Positions 1 through 7,186 of a DNA stretch of 27,062 bases are shown piece by piece (position 1 is the stretch's first letter; each line of letters opens with the position of its first letter). Position numbers and translations under genes: made by a program. Below the pieces are notes generated by a model. The model did not search any database and was not told the DNA's origin. It saw nothing but the letters and a program-made list of their open reading frames with translations. Source of the DNA: DASXTB01 sp036505615 (GTDB taxonomy: Bacteria; Acidobacteriota; UBA6911; JACQSX01); assembly GCA_036505615.1 (NCBI GenBank), contig DASXTB010000102.1, positions 1 through 27,062 of the forward strand, in the 5' to 3' direction.

Positions 1-212
1 GATCTGCGGATGGACTTCAACGTCTCTTCATCGCTCAGGATCTCGAGGGTTTCCAAGAGCCCCTCAAATCTTTTCATACTGAGGATCACCGCAGTTGGTA
101 CTCCGTTTTTTGTCACTGCAACAACGCCCTCTCCTTTTTCCAACCGGCGTATGATTTCCAAAAGTCCGTTCTTGGCTTTGGTGATTGGAACAAAGCTGTC
201 TATGGCTAGCAT
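1..212 (-). CDS. Phd/YefM-family antitoxin, partial (C-terminus outside window)
   Basis: The minus strand reads an open frame of 70 codons from an ATG at 210-212 to the window edge without a stop. The product starts MLAIDSFVPITKAKNGLLEI and continues with a basic/acidic helix and the segment VVAVTKNGVPTAVILSMKRFE. That is the typical layout of the Phd/YefM antitoxin fold: an N-terminal beta strand, a helix, 'TKNGxPxAVI', and then a C-terminal toxin-binding tail. AAAGGA lies about 7 bases before the ATG and decides this start. Family members bind their own promoter as dimers and neutralise a RelE/ParE- or Doc/VapC-type toxin, usually encoded immediately downstream. That gene would lie to the left of this window and cannot be seen. 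The family call is fairly secure; the partner is inferred. Confidence 0.8.
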   Translation of the reverse strand, partial: MLAIDSFVPITKAKNGLLEIIRRLEKGEGVVAVTKNGVPTAVILSMKRFEGLLETLEILSDEETLKSIRR

Positions 213-302
213 TGACTGTCCTTTTTTATGTCCATTATAACAGCTAGGGCCTTTCTTGCAGCCCTGGCAATATTTTCCTTCACCACCATCGCTCTGCACT
301 GC

Positions 303-1226
303 TCATATCTGCTTTAGCAGCCCGCGAATCTCCATCCAAGCTCGGCAGCGCTCCGGCCAGGTAGAGAGTACCGGGTCTTTCGGGCCCAAGCCAAAGCCGT
401 GGTCGCCTTTCTCATAAATGTGCATTTCCGCAGGGACTCCCGCTTTGTGCAGAGCCAGATAAAAGAGCACGCTGTTTTCTGCAAGGACCCCCTTATCCCC
501 GCTGGTGTGAATGAGGAATGTGGGCGGCGTTTGCGGCGTCACCTGTTTCTCATTGGAGAGCAGTTCGACCAGGTCTCTGGGCGGGTTCGGTCCGAGCAAA
601 TTGTTCTTTGATCCTTGATGGGTGTAAGGAGTGGTAAATGAAATTACCGGATACACCAGAACCATAAAATCAGGACGGCAGCCCGCGCGCTCTACCGGAT
701 CCTCAGCCTCCGGCCGGCCAGAATCAAAGTGAGTGCCAACCGTGGAAGCCAAGTGCCCGCCCGCTGAAAACCCCAGAATGCCGATCCGTGAAGGGTCCAC
801 ACTCCACTCTGCTGCGCGGGCGCGCACCATGCGAACGGCCCGCTGCGCGTCCTGCATGGGAGCGGGATGATGATAGCGCGGGGCGATGCGATACTTGAGC
901 ACGAAGGCGGCAACGCCGAAGGAATTGAGCCACTCGGCTACCTGGCGACCTTCATGATCCAGCGCCAGCACCCGATACCCTCCTCCCGGACAGACAACTA
1001 CCGCGGCTCGGTTTGCTTTTTCCGCTGGCGGAGGGTAAATCGAAAGCGAGGGCTTGTCTGCGTCTTCAGCACCCACAGCCTCGGGGGCTCCATTCGGCCA
1101 GAGCAACTCCACATTGGGCTCGACCGGAGAAGCGGCCTTAACCGTTGGCCGGAAGCGACTCGGCATTAAAGCACATGCCAGCGCCAAAACGATCAGTATT
1201 GTTCTGAAGAGTTTCGGGTGTCTCAT
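303..1226 (-). CDS. Secreted alpha/beta-hydrolase (BD-FAE/acetylesterase-like)
   Basis: This 307-residue protein has an N-terminal signal peptide (hydrophobic stretch at about residues 8-22). The hydrolase core shows an oxyanion-hole motif CPGGGY at 79-84, the nucleophile elbow GFSAGG with Ser154, an acid Asp244 in TSGDKGV, and His276 in DHGFG. This arrangement matches the acetylxylan/feruloyl esterase-like branch of alpha/beta hydrolases (COG0657). It probably acts in the periplasm or outside the cell, releasing acetyl or other acyl groups from plant polysaccharides or small esters; the exact ester is not deducible. AGGAGA sits about 6 bases before the ATG, supporting this start. The gene is transcribed divergently from the L,D-transpeptidase gene, with a perfect hairpin repeat in the shared upstream region. 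Confidence 0.88.
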   Translation of the reverse strand: MRHPKLFRTILIVLALACALMPSRFRPTVKAASPVEPNVELLWPNGAPEAVGAEDADKPSLSIYPPPAEKANRAAVVVCPGGGYRVLALDHEGRQVAEWLNSFGVAAFVLKYRIAPRYHHPAPMQDAQRAVRMVRARAAEWSVDPSRIGILGFSAGGHLASTVGTHFDSGRPEAEDPVERAGCRPDFMVLVYPVISFTTPYTHQGSKNNLLGPNPPRDLVELLSNEKQVTPQTPPTFLIHTSGDKGVLAENSVLFYLALHKAGVPAEMHIYEKGDHGFGLGPKDPVLSTWPERCRAWMEIRGLLKQI

Positions 1227-1256
1227 GGATTCTCCTAATCAGAGACTCTGCGGATT

Positions 1257-1331
1257 TTCGCGTCCGCTGTGTCCTTGGTGTCCGTTGTGGTTTCAAACCT
1301 CTTTGACCACCAAGGACACAGCGGACGCGAA
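1257..1331. repeat. Family A hairpin repeat, copy 1 (perfect 24-bp arms)
   Basis: Bases 1257-1280 and 1308-1331 are perfect reverse complements (24 bp) separated by a 27-base loop. The arms contain GTCCGCTGTGTCCTTGGTG and its complement. Related copies are at about 4512-4567, 12661-12739, 16589-16664, 20226-20280 and 25567-25628. This copy lies between two divergent genes, so an RNA from either promoter could carry the hairpin in its leader. Confidence 0.9.
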
Positions 1332-1376
1332 GGCCGGAATGCTACAGCAATTCCTACGTATGTTATCCTGAAATTA

Positions 1377-2465
1377 ATGGATAAGTTACGCGCACAGCTA
1401 CCGGGATCGAAACTCCGGGGAGCAATAGTTCTTTTTTGGATCGTCGGACTCCTTGTCGATTTCTCTGCTCTGCATGCGCGACCTCGCAAGCAAAGCCATC
1501 GCCGCCAACCCGCCCAGCCAATCGAGCAAGGTCCCTCTGCGCTTGATGTTCAGGTGCGGCTCGACCAGGCGTCGTTCTCCCCGGGTGAAATTGATGGCAA
1601 ATGGGGAGCGAATATCCGCAAGGCCATCGCCGCGTTCCAGAAGTCCCGCGGGCTGAAAGTCACCGGAACTTTGGACTCGGCTACGCAACAGGCGCTTTCC
1701 AACTCAGCCCCAGGAGAAACGCTGGTGCCTTATACCATCACTGAGCAAGACGTGGCGGGGCCGTTTCTGGATCGGATTCCGCGGGATCTGGTGAACCAAT
1801 CCAAATTCCCCGGACTTTATTACACTTCCCCGCTTGAGAAGCTGGGGGAAAAATTCCACATCAGCCCTCTTCTCTTGCGGCAATTAAACAAGGGAGCCAA
1901 ATTCGTTGCGGGCGAGCAGATTAAGGCGCCGAATCTTTCAACCGCGCAAAATCCTGAATCAGGCTCCCTCTTGTCGGCCAGCACCAATGGAAATTCCGCC
2001 TCCAAGCCGGCGGCGCAGGCGCAGGCGAGACGCGCGGAAATGAATGCTCGCCCCGATGTCACCGTTACCGTCAGCAAGAATGAATCAGCGCTGCGGGTGG
2101 AGACTGCGGACGGGAAAATAATCTTTTATGCGCCGGTCACTTCGGGTAGCCTGCACGATCCCCTGCCGCTGGGAAAATGGAAAGTTACTGGCGTGCAAAA
2201 GAATCCCGTCTTTCATTACAATCCGAATCTGTTCTGGGATGCCAAGCCCAAGCAGAAAAGGGCTGACATTCAACCCGGCCCTAATAATCCGGTCGGCGTT
2301 GTCTGGATCGACATCAACAAGGAGCACTACGGGATTCATGGCACTCCGGAACCGGCGCAGATCGGTCACACTCAGTCGCACGGTTGCGTGCGGCTGACCA
2401 ATTGGGACGCGATGAAACTTGCCGCGCTTGTCAAACCCGGCACCCCCGTGTTCTTTGTTGAATGA
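1377..2465 (+). CDS. L,D-transpeptidase (YkuD) with peptidoglycan-binding domain
   Basis: This 362-residue enzyme is predicted to cross-link or anchor peptidoglycan by L,D-transpeptidation at the envelope. The ATG at 1377 gives an N-terminal hydrophobic anchor (about residues 15-30). A PG_binding_1-type region follows (about 55-107, including DGKWGANIRKAIAAFQKSRGL), then a LysM-like stretch (about 145-185) and a C-terminal YkuD domain (about 228-362). The YkuD signature is clear: HYGIHGT followed by SHGCVRL, with catalytic Cys at residue 337 and His335. The frame stays open upstream to an ATG at 1269, but that start lies inside a hairpin repeat and lacks a ribosome site, so 1377 is preferred; its own Shine-Dalgarno is weak. 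The stop overlaps the next gene's start by ATGA. Confidence 0.88.
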   Translation: MDKLRAQLPGSKLRGAIVLFWIVGLLVDFSALHARPRKQSHRRQPAQPIEQGPSALDVQVRLDQASFSPGEIDGKWGANIRKAIAAFQKSRGLKVTGTLDSATQQALSNSAPGETLVPYTITEQDVAGPFLDRIPRDLVNQSKFPGLYYTSPLEKLGEKFHISPLLLRQLNKGAKFVAGEQIKAPNLSTAQNPESGSLLSASTNGNSASKPAAQAQARRAEMNARPDVTVTVSKNESALRVETADGKIIFYAPVTSGSLHDPLPLGKWKVTGVQKNPVFHYNPNLFWDAKPKQKRADIQPGPNNPVGVVWIDINKEHYGIHGTPEPAQIGHTQSHGCVRLTNWDAMKLAALVKPGTPVFFVE

Positions 2466-3217
2466 GCTGGACTCGTCAGCGAAGGATTCGAGCATTGGGC
2501 CTGGCCGCACTCTGCGGTTTTGTGGCAGGCATTCTGGTGGCGTGGCTTCTTCTTTCGCGTTACCAAGTAGTGATTCCGCTGGCAGGAAATCAAAAGCCTG
2601 GCACCGGCCGTTCACCCCTGGTGGTAAGACAGAGCCTCGATGACTCGGGCCCAGGCATCATCCAGGGAACTCCTGCCCGCCCGGCATCTCCGCCGCCCGG
2701 CTCGCGCACCACGAGAGAAACTTCCTCGGCATCCGTCACTCCTGCTCCGCTCGAGGCCCCCAAACTGGAAGCGGATCCGATCGGGGAACTCCGAAGCAAG
2801 AAACTGATCCTGCCTATACAGGGCGCCAAAGTGGAGCCACTGAAAGGGATGTTTCAGGAGATGCGCGGCAGCCACATGCACCAGGCCGTCGACATATTGG
2901 CTCCCAGAAACACGCCTGTACTTGCGGTCGAAGAGGGTAAGATTGCGCGGCTCTTCTACAGCCAGGCAGGAGGCATAACGATCTACCAGTTCGATCCGGA
3001 AGAAAAGTATGTCTACTACTACGCGCACCTGGAGCGGTACGCTGACACCCTGCATGAGAGCGACCGCGTCAGCCAGGGACAGTTGATCGGCTATGTAGGC
3101 ACTTCGGGCAACGCTCCGCCGGGCACACCCCATTTGCATTTTGCTATTTTCAAGCTCACTGAGAAGAAGCACTGGTGGGAAGGAACGCCCGTAGATCCGT
3201 ATGAGGTGTTCCGGTGA
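2462..3217 (+). CDS. M23 (LytM-type) murein metallopeptidase, membrane-anchored
   Basis: This 251-residue protein has an N-terminal membrane segment (about residues 11-32), a Pro/Ser-rich linker (about 45-105) and a C-terminal M23 peptidase domain (about 113-250). Zinc ligands of the family are present: His140 and Asp144 in HQAVD, and HLH at 224-226, with His189 in YYYAHL as the extra active-site histidine. The domain looks complete, so it should be a real endopeptidase rather than a degenerate activator. The start ATG overlaps the upstream TGA (ATGA), so translation is probably coupled to the L,D-transpeptidase. Together they would supply one cutting and one cross-linking activity for the cell wall. 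Confidence 0.88.
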   Translation: MSWTRQRRIRALGLAALCGFVAGILVAWLLLSRYQVVIPLAGNQKPGTGRSPLVVRQSLDDSGPGIIQGTPARPASPPPGSRTTRETSSASVTPAPLEAPKLEADPIGELRSKKLILPIQGAKVEPLKGMFQEMRGSHMHQAVDILAPRNTPVLAVEEGKIARLFYSQAGGITIYQFDPEEKYVYYYAHLERYADTLHESDRVSQGQLIGYVGTSGNAPPGTPHLHFAIFKLTEKKHWWEGTPVDPYEVFR

Positions 3218-3218
3218 A

Positions 3219-3404
3219 GAATTGCGGATTTTCCGGATTGCGGATTTCGGATTGCGGATTGCGGATTGCGGATTCAAGGACTCCGAAGAGCCTCAGGCAT
3301 GAAGGCGGAGAATCTTCGTGGGCTTAGGGTCTTCGTGGCAGATCTATAATCTTCGAGTTCTAATCCGAAATCCGCAATCCGCCATCCGAAATCCGCAATC
3401 CGAG
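3219..3404. repeat. Family B repeat pair: GGATTGC-rich arms facing each other
   Basis: Bases 3219-3276 are a tandem of GGATTGC/GGATTTCGG units. Bases 3361-3404 hold the reverse-complement units (AATCCGCAATCCG). The arms enclose about 84 bases and could form a long imperfect stem. The pair sits between convergent genes ending at 3217 and 3406, so it may act as a bidirectional terminator. Read in one frame the unit encodes the heptapeptide NPQSAIR. Related copies are at 15641-15801, 25535-25566 and, within a gene, 26186-26239. Confidence 0.85.
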
Positions 3405-3405
3405 T

Positions 3406-4692
3406 CTACCGCCCTAGATTCTCATACCACTTCAAATTTGCCGTGGCCGAGCCGATGCAGGCGATGTCGAGTTTGCCGTCGCCATTCAAGTCCGCCGCCG
3501 TGCAGGATGCGGCAGCCATACCGCCGTTGTCGAGAATCGTGCGCGACCACTGGCGCCCTTCGGGATCTTCTGCCCGAAAAATGTAAACGCTGCGGGTGCC
3601 CCCGCGGAATCCGGCAACGATCTCGTCACTTCCGTCCTTATCCAAGTCGGCGGCCAGCAGAGTGTGACCGTCCACCAGCGACGAATCGATCACATGCCGC
3701 TCCCAAATTCCTTTGCTCTGCAGATAGACGACCACCTGGTTGCCATGCCAGGGTTCAATGGAGCAGAGGAATCGCCGTTTTCCCAGATGGCCGACGGCCA
3801 CTTCGCTGGAGCCGCATTTTGGCCATGGAGTGGGGTTTCCCTTCGCCAGAGAAGTGCGGGTCCAGCGGTTGGCTCCTGAACTGCGAAAAAGATCGATGCC
3901 AAGAAAACTGGCCGTCAATAGATCTTCGCGCCCGTCTCCATCCCAATCGGTAATAAAAATTCCGTGCAGCACTCCCTCGATCTGATCCGAGATCAGCTCG
4001 CGCTTCCACACGCCCGGCCTGTAGAGAACCAGAGGCACTTTATCGCGGTAATCGGGAGGCCGAGACAGTCCCCCCGCCAGTGGCGCGTTGATCAGGACCT
4101 TGTGGCCGCTGCCGTCAATGTCGGCCCAGCGCAGTCGGTGTGAAGCGGGCAAGCGATCGATCTCGGTTCGTGCCCATGGCTGCGCCGGGTCGCCCGAGTG
4201 TTTCAAAACCGAGATAACTCCGGCGCTCTTGTCTGGCTCATTTGCGAACTCATGCGCCAGCACAATTTCCGGAATTCCGTCGCCATCTGTGTCCCAGGCT
4301 GCAAGATTGATCATGCGCGACAGGTTCGTTGCCAGCACATGCTGCTGCCATCCTGGATTTTCGAACCAGAGCAGGTCACTCATCCCGCTGGCAAGCGCGA
4401 TCAAGTCAATCTTTCCGTCATGATTCAAGTCGGCGGCGACTACCTGATAGCCGCCTTTCAAGTTGGTGGCAATGGTGTGGTCGCGAAATTGGACGGCCGG
4501 CGCCGAGAAGTTCACCACCAAGACACCAAGGCACCAAAAAACGTGTTTGAATTGGCGCCTTGGTGCTACAGGTTGGCAACTTCCTGTTCCATTCTTGGCC
4601 AAGTTTTCCAAAAGAGACCGTTCACGTCCACGATCACGATCACGTCCCCGTCCATGGTCACGCCCACATTTCACGCTGGTATTCACTGACAT
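3406..4692 (-). CDS. FG-GAP/VCBS repeat protein with repeat-derived N-terminus
   Basis: The 428-residue product has five Asp-rich calcium-loop motifs of FG-GAP/VCBS beta-propeller blades: DLNHDGKID (88-96), DTDGDGIPE (134-142), DWDGDGRED (249-257), DLDKDGSDE (349-357) and DLNGDGKLD (401-409). Such proteins are usually exported and bind calcium; a ligand or enzymatic role cannot be named. AAGGAGGGAGGA lies about 12 bases before the ATG at 4692, which supports this start. The first 65 residues are odd. Residues 10-26 (GRDHGRGRDRDRGRERS) come from a hexamer-type repeat. Residues 49-66, which look like a signal-peptide core ending in SAPA, come from a family A hairpin repeat. No ATG lies between, so either this hybrid leader is used or the native 5' end has been replaced. 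Confidence 0.75.
   Translation of the reverse strand: MSVNTSVKCGRDHGRGRDRDRGRERSLLENLAKNGTGSCQPVAPRRQFKHVFWCLGVLVVNFSAPAVQFRDHTIATNLKGGYQVVAADLNHDGKIDLIALASGMSDLLWFENPGWQQHVLATNLSRMINLAAWDTDGDGIPEIVLAHEFANEPDKSAGVISVLKHSGDPAQPWARTEIDRLPASHRLRWADIDGSGHKVLINAPLAGGLSRPPDYRDKVPLVLYRPGVWKRELISDQIEGVLHGIFITDWDGDGREDLLTASFLGIDLFRSSGANRWTRTSLAKGNPTPWPKCGSSEVAVGHLGKRRFLCSIEPWHGNQVVVYLQSKGIWERHVIDSSLVDGHTLLAADLDKDGSDEIVAGFRGGTRSVYIFRAEDPEGRQWSRTILDNGGMAAASCTAADLNGDGKLDIACIGSATANLKWYENLGR
4512..4567. repeat. Family A hairpin repeat, copy 2 (within the FG-GAP coding sequence)
   Basis: The segment holds CACCAAGGCACC and, after a loop, GCGCCTTGGTG, a diverged version of the family A hairpin. It lies inside the open frame of the FG-GAP gene and encodes the hydrophobic stretch VFWCLGVLVV. 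Confidence 0.65.
4618..4664. repeat. Family E hexamer-type repeat, copy 1
   Basis: A degenerate tandem of CACGTC/CACGAT hexamers that encodes the Arg/Asp-rich residues of the FG-GAP protein N-terminus on the minus strand. Longer, inverted versions are at 11285-11400 and 22597-22746. The bases to the left (CTTGGCCAAGTTTTCC) resemble the flank of the 11285-11400 copy. Confidence 0.65.
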
Positions 4693-4821
4693 GACTCTGA
4701 CGATCCTCCCTCCTTAACGGTAGCCGTTGCCCGTGCTCGTAGGCATGATCCTGTTACCGGACCGTGAGATCTAGTTTTTTTGACCACATTTCCCCGGCAC
4801 ATCTCTCCCGCACATCTTCCG

Positions 4822-5090
4822 AAACCGAAGGGTTTACAGATTATAGCCGGCGACAAAGCCCGCGTCTTTGGCGGGCAACGCCGCCGGTTGGCTATCCCCC
4901 AAAAGCGATTCGCCCTGAAAGGGCCTAAGAATTTTTCGCAAATTGAAACCAAGCCCGTTTTGAGCTTGTGCGACGCCTTCAGCGTCGGATGTTTATGGGG
5001 GTGACCAACCGGCGGCGTCGCCCGCAACAAGCGCGGTCTTTGCCGCCGGCTATACTCTGTAAACCCTTCGGTTTTACTGCCGGCCTCTTA
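4822..5090 (-). mobile_element. MITE-like element, family C copy 1
   Basis: Terminal inverted repeats of about 70 bp lie at 4822-4891 and 5005-5075. Both contain a small palindrome at the outer end (AAACC-GAA-GGTTT type), then CAGA(G/T)TATAGCCGGCG and a GC-rich inner hairpin. The interior (about 4892-5004) is the reverse complement of the interior of the copy at 22172-22529. Shared interior text includes ATTCTTAGGCCCTTTC and CCGACGCTGAAGGCGTCG. The outer flank at 5076-5090 (ACTGCCGGCCTCTTA) matches the complement of the left flank of the other copy, so the element extends to about 5090. No open frame worth calling lies inside. It occupies most of the gap between the FG-GAP and PQQ dehydrogenase genes. 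Confidence 0.8.
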
Positions 5091-5202
5091 CATCCTTAGC
5101 TCCGGGTTCACCGGTTCATGTAGCCGTGATCGGCGTTTGTGGATTTCTCGAAGACCCACTAGAATCCAAGTGTTAATTTTTACCAACCCAGAGGCGATCG
5201 AC

Positions 5203-7155
5203 ATGAAGCTCCAACGATGCGTCAAAGTAAGTCTCTCAATCTGCCCATTTTGCATTTGTGTGGCTCTTTTTCTAGCTTTTTTTCCTCTTAACTTTAGCAG
5301 TCCCTCCAGCCCGCCGGCCGGAGAGGAATGGCATGCTTACGGGGGCGATCCGGGCGGTATGAGGTTTTCGCCGCTCGAACAAATTAACCGAGACAACGTG
5401 GGGCAGCTCAAGCGAGCCTGGGTGTATCACACCGGTGAAGTGGAGCTGGGCCTGGCAAAGTCGTCGGATCGGCCAGTCGCTTTTGAGTGCACGCCCTTGG
5501 AAGTCGAAGGCGTCCTTTACATTACCACTCCTTCCAGCCGGGCCATCGCTCTGGACGCAGAGACTGGAGTCGAAATCTGGAAATACGATCCCCAAGCAGG
5601 AGCAAAAAGCAAACGCAAGTTTTTGGCGCATCGTGGGCCCGCTTTTTGGGAAGGGCGATCAAGCAGCGGAAATGCCGCCCCCAAACGCGTCTTTTATGCA
5701 ACGGCAGACGCCAGGCTGATCGCTCTGGACGCCGCCACCGGCAAGCCATGCCCCGGATTCGGAAATAGCGGATTCGTGGACCTGCGCAAAGGGGCGGCCG
5801 AGAAATTTCCCAACGCCCAGTACGCGGTAACGTCCCCTCCCTCTGTATATAAGGATGTCGTCGTTGTGGGGTCGGCGGTGCCTGAGAGTCCGTCGAAAGG
5901 TCCGAGCGGAATGGTACGCGCTTTCGACGCCTGGACCGGAAGGCAGATTTGGGAATTTCACACCGTTCCTCGTCCAGGCGAAGTCGGACATGAAACCTGG
6001 GAAGGCGATTCGTGGATCGATCGCACCGGCGTCAACGCTTGGGGTGTGATCAGTGTCGATGCGCAGCGCGGAATGGTGTTTCTTCCTCTGGGCTCTCCTG
6101 CCTACGATTTTTATGGCGCAGATCGTAAAGGTCAGAACCTTTTTGGCAATTCTGTTGTTGCTCTGGAGGCCGCCACGGGAAAGTTGATCTGGTATTACCA
6201 GATCGTCCATCACGACATGTGGGACTACGACCTGCCCGCCGAGCCCGCTCTGGTCACGGTGCGTCGCAACGGCCGCGAGATCCCGGCGGTCGCTCAGGTC
6301 ACCAAGATGGGATTTGTATTCGTGCTGGATCGCCTCACCGGCAAGCCGCTGTTTCCTGTTGAAGAGCGGGCGGTTCCGCAGAGCAAGATACCCGGAGAAG
6401 AGGCCTGGCCAACGCAGCCCGTTCCGTTGAAGCCCCCCGCCCTGTGCCGCCAGTCGATGACGCGCGAAGACATCAATACCATCACGCCGGAATTCCATCG
6501 GGACTGCACTGAACTGTTTGACAAGCTGGTCAACGCCTCGACGTTTACGCCTCTGGGACCGGAGTTGACACTGCAGATTCCCGGGACGCTCGGAGGAGCG
6601 ACGTGGTCAGGAGCAGCCTTTGATCCATCGACCGGATACCTGTACGTCAATGTCAACGAATTGCCGATGCTCGGGGCGATAAAGCCACAGCCCGCCGGCT
6701 CAGCGGTTGCCTATCGCCGATCCAGTCCCTGGGGCGAATATGCGCGCCTCTGGGACCCAAAGAAGCGATGGTCTTGCCTGAAACCTCCTTGGGGCACGCT
6801 GAATGCGGTGGACCTAAATAAAGGAGAGATCGCCTGGAAGGTCACCCTGGGAGTGACTGACGAGTTGCAGGCGAAAGGAATTCCTCAAACGGGCGCTCTT
6901 AATCTGGGAGGTCCCATTGTCACCGCTGGGGGGTTGGTCTTCATCGGTGGGACCAATGACAGTCGATTCCGCGCCTTTGATGCCCGGAGTGGCAAAGAGT
7001 TGTGGGTTGCCAAATTGGAGGCAAGCGGGCACGCGGCGCCGATCACCTATCGCGTGAAGCGGAGCGGAAAGCAATATGTGGTCATCGCCGCGGGCGGCGC
7101 GGGTTATTTCAGCATAGACTTGTCGGATGCGGTGGAGGCGTTTGCGCTGCCGTAG
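5203..7155 (+). CDS. PQQ-dependent dehydrogenase (quinoprotein glucose dehydrogenase-like)
   Basis: This 650-residue exported enzyme probably oxidises an aldose or alcohol in the periplasm with pyrroloquinoline quinone and passes electrons to the respiratory chain. The ATG at 5203 gives a signal peptide (hydrophobic core at about 12-30) and has GAGG about 8 bases upstream. The frame is open 22 codons further upstream, but that would bury the signal peptide. The propeller begins at about residue 40 with GGDPGGMRFSPL. Glucose-dehydrogenase-like signatures follow: HRGPAFWEG (143-151), HHDMWDYDLP (336-345, holding the Asp equivalent to the catalytic one of the membrane enzyme), VTKMGFVFVLDR, DPSTGYLYVNVNEL and a C-terminal GKQYVVIAAGG. 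It lacks the five-helix membrane domain of E. coli Gcd and has no cytochrome CxxCH motif, so an external electron acceptor is needed. Substrate unknown. Confidence 0.88.
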   Translation: MKLQRCVKVSLSICPFCICVALFLAFFPLNFSSPSSPPAGEEWHAYGGDPGGMRFSPLEQINRDNVGQLKRAWVYHTGEVELGLAKSSDRPVAFECTPLEVEGVLYITTPSSRAIALDAETGVEIWKYDPQAGAKSKRKFLAHRGPAFWEGRSSSGNAAPKRVFYATADARLIALDAATGKPCPGFGNSGFVDLRKGAAEKFPNAQYAVTSPPSVYKDVVVVGSAVPESPSKGPSGMVRAFDAWTGRQIWEFHTVPRPGEVGHETWEGDSWIDRTGVNAWGVISVDAQRGMVFLPLGSPAYDFYGADRKGQNLFGNSVVALEAATGKLIWYYQIVHHDMWDYDLPAEPALVTVRRNGREIPAVAQVTKMGFVFVLDRLTGKPLFPVEERAVPQSKIPGEEAWPTQPVPLKPPALCRQSMTREDINTITPEFHRDCTELFDKLVNASTFTPLGPELTLQIPGTLGGATWSGAAFDPSTGYLYVNVNELPMLGAIKPQPAGSAVAYRRSSPWGEYARLWDPKKRWSCLKPPWGTLNAVDLNKGEIAWKVTLGVTDELQAKGIPQTGALNLGGPIVTAGGLVFIGGTNDSRFRAFDARSGKELWVAKLEASGHAAPITYRVKRSGKQYVVIAAGGAGYFSIDLSDAVEAFALP

Positions 7156-7186
7156 GGTGAAACCACCAATTTCAGGATCGTTAGCC

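Noticed and set aside
1235..1489. Minus-strand open frame of 84 codons over the upstream hairpin and the start of the L,D-transpeptidase gene
   Set aside because: It is antisense to a well supported gene and runs through a hairpin repeat; the composition shows repeat translation (RPLCPWW) and no family.
4683..5030. Minus-strand frame of 115 codons across the family C element
   Set aside because: The same residues (HKHPTLKAS, EKFLGPFR) appear when the second copy is translated, so it is translated repeat, with no ribosome site or family match.
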